From assembly GCA_030604505.1 (NCBI GenBank), contig JAUVVT010000201.1, positions 1-5,021 on the forward strand: DNA of 5,021 bases, written 5' to 3'. Every line of letters begins with the position of its first letter. The first letter of the stretch is position 1. The DNA is from a bacterium. Its GTDB lineage: Bacteria > SM23-31 > JAUVVT01. Below, piece by piece: positions 1 to 5,021 of the stretch. Under the pieces are notes generated by a model. That model saw only the letters and a program-made list of their open reading frames with translations. It was not told the DNA's origin and did not search any database. A program made the translations under genes and the position numbers.

Positions 1-1647
1 ATTTCCTCTTTCAAAAGCTCCTAAATCTGGTCCCTTGCCTTTATAATCTTCATTAAATCCGGGAATTAAAATTCCTGCATCGATCAGAGGATTAGAAATA
101 GCAATAACCTTACCGGAGACCGTCCGTTTTTTCCCCTTGAGGATAGTGGTTGTTTTTCCATACTTTATCATTGTTGTATTCGGAGCCAAGTACCACTCGA
201 GCCCATACGACCTGACGAATAGAGATTTTCTTGCAATTAAATTTATGCCATTTTTTTCATGACCAGAATCCGTGAGAATTCCGGTAAAATGGTCGTAATC
301 AAAGTCATTTGGGATTTTTGGTTTTCTTCTTCCAATCAGCAAACCCGGGCAATCAAATATATTATTTCGTGTTATAGTATTAGAGCAAAGACCTCCCCCG
401 AATACACTGAAAGCGCCTTTTGGCTGAAGTGCTGTATTGTGAAAGACATATCTTCTACCACCACCAAATTCTCCTCTTTCTCCTACTTTGAGCATATTAA
501 CACCGATGGGATTTTTATGAGTACGGCGGCTTAGACCAAATATATTTCTGAAAATATATAATGGACCTTTTGAGGTGGCAGCACTTGCAATATGGACAAA
601 TGTATGGTGGATATAATTTCCCCAGATTCTGACATTCATATTTGCGCCTTCAGCTTCAATTGCATCGTCCCATACATTTGAAATGATATTTCCGTATATA
701 TCGGAATCTCTGTTAGGATTGCCTTCAAAACTAAAATTACTTCCACCGCCGACAGCATCATTATAGCCGTGGTCTTCTGTTGAAAAGATATCATTGTAAC
801 GTATGATATTTCCGCCTTTTGAGTTTATGAGTGTTACAGCCTGCGGTCCGCTCGGATGTCCTGTATCCCAATCATTGGTTGCTCCGCGGGGATTGTCTAT
901 CTGGTTTCGCTGAATGATAAGTCCTGCTGCACCTTTTTCTGCACGTATTGCATCTCCGGCGCGTGTATTGCCGAAAGACCTCGGACCCCCGCATCCGCCC
1001 CAGAATGTAATCCTGCAGTCTTCAATAACTATATCATGAACACCTTCTTTTATTAATATTCCGTTAACTGCGGCATTCTTTAATTCAAGCCCTCTCACAA
1101 TTACATAGTTTGCTTCTATGACGATATTATTATCCGTGGAATTTTCGGGGTCGTTGATATATTTTGCACCGGGGGCGGGTGTGACAAGATGCCAAGCGTT
1201 GGGTGTGCCTGATTCTGTAATATGAAGTACTTCATCTGTTATACCATTATCAAGATAAGTTGTCTTGCCAATTGGAATATCTTCACTACGCGTTCGAGCC
1301 TGGAATGTAATCTCTCTACCTCCGCAATTTAAGCGGACGTCATATTCAGTTTCAGGCGAAAGCCCGACGATACTGCCCCGATATTCGCTATCTCTTTCAT
1401 CGAACCACAGCGGGAGAACTTCTTTCCATTCAGCTGTGCCGAATTTTCTATAACTAACTTTACATTCTCCTAAGTTGTTTGAATCAACTTTATAATAAAT
1501 CCCAAGACATTCAAACGTAGCCACTGCATAAGGATTTTTGCCTGTTGGAATCATAAACCTATTGTCAGCAGCAGCAGAATAGTTATTAACGAATGAAAAA
1601 ACTAAAATTATTGAAATTGCCAAGATATTTAATAAATTCTTTTTCAC
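1..1647 (-). CDS. Secreted FN3-like / right-handed parallel beta-helix protein, copy B (3' end missing)
   Basis: The frame is open from a GTG at 1645-1647 to the window edge, giving 549 codons with no stop, so the C-terminus is outside the window. An in-frame TAA lies directly before the GTG, so the start cannot be further upstream. The next ATG is codon 32, which would delete the signal peptide, and an AGAGG motif sits 8 nt upstream of the GTG. Residues 1-27 form a Sec-type signal peptide (VKKN, hydrophobic core, then SAAA before DNR). Residues about 40-120 resemble a fibronectin-III-like domain (SEYRGSIVGL, TEYDVRLNCGG). From about 170 onward there are beta-helix turns rich in Asn, Ile and Val (NNIVIEANYVIVRGLEL, GNIIRYNDIF, WDDAIEAEG, VRIWGNYIHHT). 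The tail has the DPLIDAG/PDLGAFE-like ending common in such proteins (here NPLIDAG, PDLGAFERGN). It is a paralogue of the neighbouring copy A, with three extra residues near position 470, and should lack only about 21-24 residues. The fold is confident. Function (polysaccharide binding, lyase or hydrolase) is unassigned because no catalytic site can be identified. Confidence 0.88.
   Translation of the reverse strand, partial: MKKNLLNILAISIILVFSFVNNYSAAADNRFMIPTGKNPYAVATFECLGIYYKVDSNNLGECKVSYRKFGTAEWKEVLPLWFDERDSEYRGSIVGLSPETEYDVRLNCGGREITFQARTRSEDIPIGKTTYLDNGITDEVLHITESGTPNAWHLVTPAPGAKYINDPENSTDNNIVIEANYVIVRGLELKNAAVNGILIKEGVHDIVIEDCRITFWGGCGGPRSFGNTRAGDAIRAEKGAAGLIIQRNQIDNPRGATNDWDTGHPSGPQAVTLINSKGGNIIRYNDIFSTEDHGYNDAVGGGSNFSFEGNPNRDSDIYGNIISNVWDDAIEAEGANMNVRIWGNYIHHTFVHIASAATSKGPLYIFRNIFGLSRRTHKNPIGVNMLKVGERGEFGGGRRYVFHNTALQPKGAFSVFGGGLCSNTITRNNIFDCPGLLIGRRKPKIPNDFDYDHFTGILTDSGHEKNGINLIARKSLFVRSYGLEWYLAPNTTMIKYGKTTTILKGKKRTVSGKVIAISNPLIDAGILIPGFNEDYKGKGPDLGAFERGN
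781..1194 (-). repeat. High-identity direct repeat, block 1, in copy B (partner 2529-2942)
   Basis: By hand alignment this 414-bp segment differs from 2529-2942 at 21 positions, about 95% identity, with no gaps at a constant offset of 1748. It includes a 65-bp perfect match (863-927 with 2611-2675). It encodes residues about 152-289, the first half of the beta-helix, with only four amino-acid differences. Identity falls to about 67% immediately beyond the 1194 end. Confidence 0.9.
1322..1450 (-). repeat. High-identity direct repeat, block 2, in copy B (partner 3070-3198)
   Basis: This ~129-bp segment has five or six differences from 3070-3198, about 95% identity, and encodes residues about 66-109 of the FN3-like domain (GTAEWKEVLPLW through RLNCG). 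It is separated from block 1 by ~127 bp of about 67% identity. Confidence 0.85.
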
Positions 1648-1655
1648 TTATTTAA

Positions 1656-1660
1656 CCTCT
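1656..1660 (-). promoter_or_regulatory. Ribosome binding site that fixes the GTG start of copy B
   Basis: The minus strand reads AGAGG followed by 8 nt and then GTG. With the in-frame TAA immediately before the GTG, this supports a non-ATG start. It lies in the 35-bp gap after the stop of copy A, which shows no terminator-like hairpin, so the two paralogues are probably on one transcript. Confidence 0.7.
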
Positions 1661-1682
1661 ACACAAAAAGTTGTTATTATTT

Positions 1683-3395
1683 TTAATTATTTTGTTGCAA
1701 TTCCCATGGAGCATAAATTACAGGCTCGACTGCGTGCCGCCCGAATTTGATTGGAGGATTGCCTATTTCAAATGCTCCCAGATCAGGTTTCTTCCCTTTA
1801 TAGTCATCATTGAATCCGGGGATTAAAACTCCTGCGTCAATTAGTGGATTGGGAACGGTAAAAACTTTATCGGTAACCGTCAATTTTTTGCCATAATGTT
1901 CAGTTGTTGTTCTTCCCCATTTTATTGTTGTAGTTGTCGGCGCCAAATACCATTCGAGACTGAACGACCTGACGAATGATACTCTTGCTCTTATACCGTG
2001 TTCTTCGTAACCGGGAACCAGATGAATTCCATTAAAAAGGTCATAATCAAAGTCGCTTGGAATTATTAGCTTTCTTCTGCCGGTCAGAGTTCCCGGGCAG
2101 TCAAATATGTTGTTTCGAGTAATTGTATTAGGGCAGGGGTGGCCGCTGAATACGCTGAATGCTCCTTTTGGCTGGAGGGCGGTATTATGGAAAACGTATC
2201 TTCTTCCGCCGATATAGGGATCTCTTTCTCCAATTTTGATCATACTTCCGCCGATGGGATTTTTATGGGTACGGCGGCTTAAACCAAATACGTTCCTAAA
2301 AATATACAGGGGTCCTCTTGAAGTGGCAGCGCATGCGATATGCTGATATGTATGGTGTATGTAGTTGCCCCAGATTCTTACATTCATATTCGCTCCCTCA
2401 GCCTCAATTGCATCATCCCATACATTTGAAATGATATTTCCATAAATATCTGAATCCCTGCATGGACTTCCCTCAAAACTGTAATTGCTTCCGCCTCCAA
2501 TTGCATCATTGTAACCGTGGTCTTCTGTTGAAAAGATATCATTATATCGTATGATATTTCCACCTTTTGTATTTATGAGTGTTACAGCCTGGGGTCCGCT
2601 CGGATGTCCAGTATCCCAATCATTGGTTGCTCCGCGGGGATTGTCTATCTGGTTTCGCTGAATGATAAGTCCTGCCGCACCTTTTTGTGCACGTATTGCG
2701 TCTCCGGCACGAGTATTGCCGAAAGACCTCGGACCCCCGCATCCACCCCAGAATGTAATCCTGCAGTCTTCAATAACTACATCATGAACACCTTCTTTTA
2801 TTAGTATTCCGTTAACAGCGGCATTTTTTAATTCAAGCCCTCTCACAATTACATAGTTTGCTTCTATGACGATATTATTATCTGTGGAATTTTCGGGGTC
2901 GTTGATATATTTTATACCGGGGGCGGGTGTTACAAGATGCCAGCCATCAGGTTCGCCGGATTCAGTGATGGTAAGTGTTTCATCCGTAACACCACCTTGA
3001 AGAAAAGTGGTTTTGCCGACAGGAAAATCTTCACTGCGGGTTTTTGCCTGAAATATAACTTCTTTGTCTCCGCAATTTAAGCGGACGTCATATTCAGTAT
3101 CAGGCAAAAGCCCGACAATACTGCCCCGATATTCGCTATCCCTTTCATCGAACCACAGCGGGAGAACTTCTTTCCATTCAGCTGTGCCGGATTTTCTGTA
3201 ACTGGCTTTGCATTCACCATAGTCTTTTGAATCAACTTTATAATAAATGCCAAGGCATTCAAATGTAGCTACGGCATGAGGATTTTGAGCGGAGGGTATA
3301 ACAAAACTATTACCGACAGAACCTGCAGACTTGAAAATTACTATGAAAAGAAACGATATAGTGATTGACATAATAAAAAGTAAACGTTTTAGCAT
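1683..3395 (-). CDS. Secreted FN3-like / right-handed parallel beta-helix protein, copy A
   Basis: This is a complete 570-residue protein, ATG to TAA. Residues 1 to about 25 are a Sec signal peptide (MLKR, then a long Leu/Ile/Phe core, then KSAGS), with no lipobox cysteine, so it is predicted to be periplasmic or secreted. Residues about 40-120 look like a fibronectin-III-like beta-sandwich (ATFECLGIYYK, WKEVLPLWFDERDSEYRGS, TEYDVRL). Residues about 170-435 are right-handed parallel beta-helix turns, recognisable by repeated strand-Asn patterns such as DVVIEDCRITF, GLIIQRNQIDN, GNIIRYNDIF, WDDAIEAEG and VRIWGNYIHHT. Residues 517-546 carry the NPLIDAG...PDLGAFE ending often seen in planctomycete and verrucomicrobial beta-helix proteins. 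The final 24 residues are basic to mixed, with no sorting signal I can recognise. It lies 32 bp after the oxidoreductase gene and 35 bp before its paralogue. Beta-helix proteins of this kind include polysaccharide lyases, hydrolases and epimerases, but I cannot identify a catalytic set, so the activity is left open. It has cysteines at 312 and 355 that copy B lacks. Confidence 0.92.
   Translation of the reverse strand: MLKRLLFIMSITISFLFIVIFKSAGSVGNSFVIPSAQNPHAVATFECLGIYYKVDSKDYGECKASYRKSGTAEWKEVLPLWFDERDSEYRGSIVGLLPDTEYDVRLNCGDKEVIFQAKTRSEDFPVGKTTFLQGGVTDETLTITESGEPDGWHLVTPAPGIKYINDPENSTDNNIVIEANYVIVRGLELKNAAVNGILIKEGVHDVVIEDCRITFWGGCGGPRSFGNTRAGDAIRAQKGAAGLIIQRNQIDNPRGATNDWDTGHPSGPQAVTLINTKGGNIIRYNDIFSTEDHGYNDAIGGGSNYSFEGSPCRDSDIYGNIISNVWDDAIEAEGANMNVRIWGNYIHHTYQHIACAATSRGPLYIFRNVFGLSRRTHKNPIGGSMIKIGERDPYIGGRRYVFHNTALQPKGAFSVFSGHPCPNTITRNNIFDCPGTLTGRRKLIIPSDFDYDLFNGIHLVPGYEEHGIRARVSFVRSFSLEWYLAPTTTTIKWGRTTTEHYGKKLTVTDKVFTVPNPLIDAGVLIPGFNDDYKGKKPDLGAFEIGNPPIKFGRHAVEPVIYAPWELQQNN
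2529..2942 (-). repeat. High-identity direct repeat, block 1, in copy A (partner 781-1194)
   Basis: This is the partner of the copy B block, in the same orientation and frame. It encodes residues about 152-289 of copy A. Most of the 21 differences are at silent positions. The only visible protein changes in the block are A/I at 161, I/V at 206, E/Q at 237 and S/T at 276 (copy B/copy A). Confidence 0.9.
3070..3198 (-). repeat. High-identity direct repeat, block 2, in copy A (partner 1322-1450)
   Basis: This is the copy A partner of block 2, at the same 1748-bp offset as block 1. The sequence on its upstream side, encoding the signal peptide and first mature residues, is again clearly divergent between the copies. 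Confidence 0.85.
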
Positions 3396-3402
3396 TTTTG
3401 AA

Positions 3403-3410
3403 TCCTTTCT
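3403..3410 (-). promoter_or_regulatory. Ribosome binding site of beta-helix copy A
   Basis: The minus strand reads AGAAAGGA, then 7 nt, then the ATG at 3393-3395. It lies inside the 32-bp gap after the TGA of the oxidoreductase gene, which supports translation from a shared mRNA. Confidence 0.65.
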
Positions 3411-3427
3411 TTTTTATTGTTAAAGAG

Positions 3428-4771
3428 TCAGAAATTCACAAGTTCCGAAATTTTCACGGATCTTTTCTCTTCAACGCTGTGATAACCGGCAATTCCGGTT
3501 AGTATTGACATTACGCCTGCACGGAGTCCGGCGGCTTGATTTAATGGGTCAGGCACATTTAGTTTGAATATCATATCTTTTAATTTAGGGTCTGCTCCTC
3601 CGTGTCCGCCTGTTGCATGATGGATGTCGATAACCTGACTTTTGCCAAAGTTTTTAGTTATACGAATTTCTCCGAGTCTTGATTCTTTCCAAGGCTGTCT
3701 TTCCCACATGCGGACATCCAGACGTCCCTTTGTCCCATTAAATCCGACCTTGCATCCTTCATAAGGCATAAATGCATTGAGCGAATATGACATAAGGACA
3801 TCGCTGTTGTATTTTACAGTCACAGCCATTGTATCCCAAATATTGATTGCATTGCGGAAGACACATGCGTCACGAAAATATCCATCTTCTTTTTCGGCTT
3901 TGGTATAGAGGTCAACATACCTTTGATTTTTTGTAATATCCCAGTAGAATTCGCATTTGTCTTTATATCTGCAGAGTCTGCAGTTTTTACCTCTAAATGC
4001 ACCGTTTTTTCCATATTTTTGAAGCTCTCCAAAAGCAAAAACCTCAACGGGCTCTGCATCAAGCCACCAGTTGACAAGGTCAAAATGATGAGTAGCCTTG
4101 TGTACAAAGAGAGATCCAGATTTTTCTATAAAAGCGTGCCATCTTCTAAAATAATCGGCTCCATGACGGACATCCAGATACCAGTGAAAATCCAGAGAAG
4201 TTATTCTCCCGATATCTCCCGATAAAAGAACTTCCTTTGCTTTTTCGTGCACGGCACCGTATCTGTAATTAAATGTAACTATTATCTTTTTTCCTGTTTT
4301 CTTTTGTGCGTCGATGATTGCCTGACACTGCTTTTCATCTGTTGCCATCGGTTTTTCTGTAATTATGTCACTTCCGTATTCCATTCCTTTAATAATATAT
4401 TTATAATGGGTAGAGTCAACTGTTGTAACTATTAAAATATCCGGTTTTGTTGTTTTCATCATTTTGTCGAAATCGGTGAATGTTGGAGCATCTGTTCTGA
4501 TTCTTTTTTTTGCTTCCTCAAGTCGCACTTTATTGGGATCACACAAACCGACCATCTCAACATAATCCTTCCAGTCATGAATAAGGTTTCTTCCCCACAT
4601 GCCTTCGCCTCTATTACCGGTACCTATGAGTGCTATTCTCTTTTTTTTGACAGCTTGTTTTCCGTATGCAGATGACTGCTTGATGAGAGGGGCAACTGAA
4701 ACAGCTGCTGCTGTTGACATTGCTGCACCTAAAAATTTTCTTCTTGAGAAAGTGTTTTTCTTATCAGTCAT
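3428..4771 (-). CDS. Tat-exported Gfo/Idh/MocA-family NAD(P)-dependent oxidoreductase
   Basis: This complete 447-residue protein runs from ATG to TGA. Residues 8-31 form a twin-arginine leader (SRRKFLGAA with R10-R11, then an Ala/Ser/Val-rich core), so export of a folded, cofactor-loaded enzyme is expected. Residues about 44-165 are a Rossmann domain: the dinucleotide motif GTGNRG is at 50-55, the strand end LCDPNK is at 76-81, and the family motif EKP is at 139-141, with K140 the usual catalytic or cofactor-contact lysine. Residues about 170-447 form the C-terminal alpha/beta substrate domain, with HKATHHFD at 224-231 matching the usual active-site Lys/His position and a GGHGGAD stretch at 388-394. 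A cysteine cluster, C264-x2-C267-x5-C273 followed by EFYWD, sits within this domain. Known relatives oxidise or reduce sugars, inositols or sugar derivatives, or use NAD internally in glycosidases and isomerases. The substrate here is unknown. Its placement between a TIM-barrel gene and two beta-helix genes suggests carbohydrate work. Confidence 0.93.
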   Translation of the reverse strand: MTDKKNTFSRRKFLGAAMSTAAAVSVAPLIKQSSAYGKQAVKKKRIALIGTGNRGEGMWGRNLIHDWKDYVEMVGLCDPNKVRLEEAKKRIRTDAPTFTDFDKMMKTTKPDILIVTTVDSTHYKYIIKGMEYGSDIITEKPMATDEKQCQAIIDAQKKTGKKIIVTFNYRYGAVHEKAKEVLLSGDIGRITSLDFHWYLDVRHGADYFRRWHAFIEKSGSLFVHKATHHFDLVNWWLDAEPVEVFAFGELQKYGKNGAFRGKNCRLCRYKDKCEFYWDITKNQRYVDLYTKAEKEDGYFRDACVFRNAINIWDTMAVTVKYNSDVLMSYSLNAFMPYEGCKVGFNGTKGRLDVRMWERQPWKESRLGEIRITKNFGKSQVIDIHHATGGHGGADPKLKDMIFKLNVPDPLNQAAGLRAGVMSILTGIAGYHSVEEKRSVKISELVNF

Positions 4772-4779
4772 AATCGTAA

Positions 4780-4787
4780 CCTCCTTT
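4780..4787 (-). promoter_or_regulatory. Strong ribosome binding site of the oxidoreductase gene
   Basis: The minus strand reads AAAGGAGG, a near-perfect Shine-Dalgarno match, 8 nt before the ATG at 4769-4771. It is clearly stronger than the sites of the two beta-helix genes, so the oxidoreductase may be the best-translated product of the cluster. That last point is inference. Confidence 0.8.
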
Positions 4788-4849
4788 TAACTTTGTGCGA
4801 TTTTTTATAAGAAATTAAATTATAAAAATAACTGGATTGTTTCTGATTT
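4788..4849 (-). other. AT-rich intergenic gap, possible weak internal promoter
   Basis: This is the upstream part of the 78-bp gap between the TIM-barrel stop and the oxidoreductase start. It is very AT-rich and contains a minus-strand TATAAT at 4819-4824 that could be a -10 box, but no TTGACA-like hexamer lies at 16-18 bp spacing. I see no stem-loop followed by a T-run, so read-through from the upstream gene is as likely as a separate promoter. The gap is about twice as long as the other two in the cluster. Confidence 0.2.
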
Positions 4850-5021
4850 TTATATTAGTTTTGTTTCATTCAGCATTCTTTTTAGGAAGCTGAGATTTCG
4901 CCTCATAACATCAAACAATTCGTTTCTTGTAATTCCTTCTAATTTTCTTCTTCCTCTGTCTGCACCGCCTAAAGGGAATTCAAAATGCGTAGAGATTGGA
5001 CCTGAGAATCCGCTATTTTTG
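4850..5021 (-). CDS. C-terminal end of a TIM-barrel sugar isomerase/epimerase-like protein (5' part outside the window)
   Basis: The minus strand is open from the right edge for 56 codons to a TAA at 4850-4852. The visible peptide begins KNSGFSGPISTHFEFPLGG and ends with a Lys/Arg-rich helix (FDVMRRNLSFLKRML). The pattern of Gly-Phe-x-Gly-Pro, a short strand, then His-x-Glu-Phe-Pro matches the last barrel strand of xylose-isomerase-like / AP-endonuclease-2-type sugar phosphate isomerases and epimerases. In that family the Glu of this strand is a metal ligand, and a C-terminal helix follows. Such genes are often next to Gfo/Idh/MocA genes. The call rests on a short fragment, so the superfamily is plausible and the specific reaction unknown. 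This ORF is short because the window cuts it; the frame has no start codon need here. Confidence 0.55.
   Translation of the reverse strand, partial: KNSGFSGPISTHFEFPLGGADRGRRKLEGITRNELFDVMRRNLSFLKRMLNETKLI

Noticed and set aside
856..1056. Plus-strand 66-codon ORF whose near-identical counterpart lies at 2604-2804
   Set aside because: The two look conserved only because they are antisense to the near-identical beta-helix block. The minus-strand frame carries the clear protein family signal, and neither ORF has a convincing ribosome binding site.
1648..1682. Terminator or attachment site between the two beta-helix copies
   Set aside because: The 35-bp gap shows no stem-loop, T-run or flanking target repeat. 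It reads as an ordinary short operon spacer.
3484..3500. Perfect inverted repeat aaccgg-caatt-ccggtt
   Set aside because: It is only a 6-bp stem, lies inside the oxidoreductase coding sequence, has no following T-run, and is explained by the codons for the TGIAG region near the C-terminus.
3923..4225. Plus-strand 100-codon ORF opposite the oxidoreductase
   Set aside because: It is antisense to a well-supported gene, has no recognisable motifs, and is cysteine/serine/phenylalanine-rich in the way reverse-strand shadows of AT-rich genes often are.
4819..4847. TATAAT as a firm promoter for the oxidoreductase
   Set aside because: No -35 match is present at normal spacing, and TATAAT is expected by chance in such AT-rich DNA, so it is kept only as a low-confidence note.

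Overview
The window is a single co-directional gene cluster read entirely from the minus strand. In transcription order (right to left) it holds: the 3' end of a TIM-barrel sugar isomerase/epimerase-like gene (4850-5021, partial); a Gfo/Idh/MocA-family oxidoreductase with a twin-arginine leader (3428-4771); a secreted right-handed parallel beta-helix protein with an N-terminal fibronectin-III-like domain (copy A, 1683-3395); and a second paralogous copy of it (copy B, 1-1647) that starts at GTG and runs off the left edge about 21-24 residues before its expected end. Gaps are 78, 32 and 35 bp, and every complete start has a purine-rich ribosome binding site. No RNA gene, mobile element, CRISPR array or convincing terminator is visible, and no gene-free stretch exceeds 300 bases.

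The organism appears to be a Gram-negative bacterium of fairly low GC content. Gfo/Idh/MocA proteins with Tat leaders, xylose-isomerase-like TIM barrels and FN3-plus-beta-helix secreted proteins are familiar from Planctomycetes, Lentisphaerae, Verrucomicrobia and related phyla. This placement is inferred from gene types and is not proven by any marker gene in the window.

The likely theme is carbohydrate processing. Two exported beta-helix proteins could bind or cleave a polysaccharide, while the Gfo/Idh/MocA enzyme and the TIM-barrel protein could oxidise and isomerise or epimerise released sugars. No substrate can be read from the sequence, and no catalytic residues can be assigned to the beta-helix proteins.

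The most notable structure is the tandem pair of beta-helix genes. Their DNA identity is patchy. A 414-bp block is about 95% identical (21 differences counted by hand), an adjacent ~127-bp block is only about 67% identical, and a further ~129-bp block is again about 95% identical. That mosaic suggests partial gene conversion between copies that are otherwise diverging. Copy A also carries two cysteines absent from copy B.
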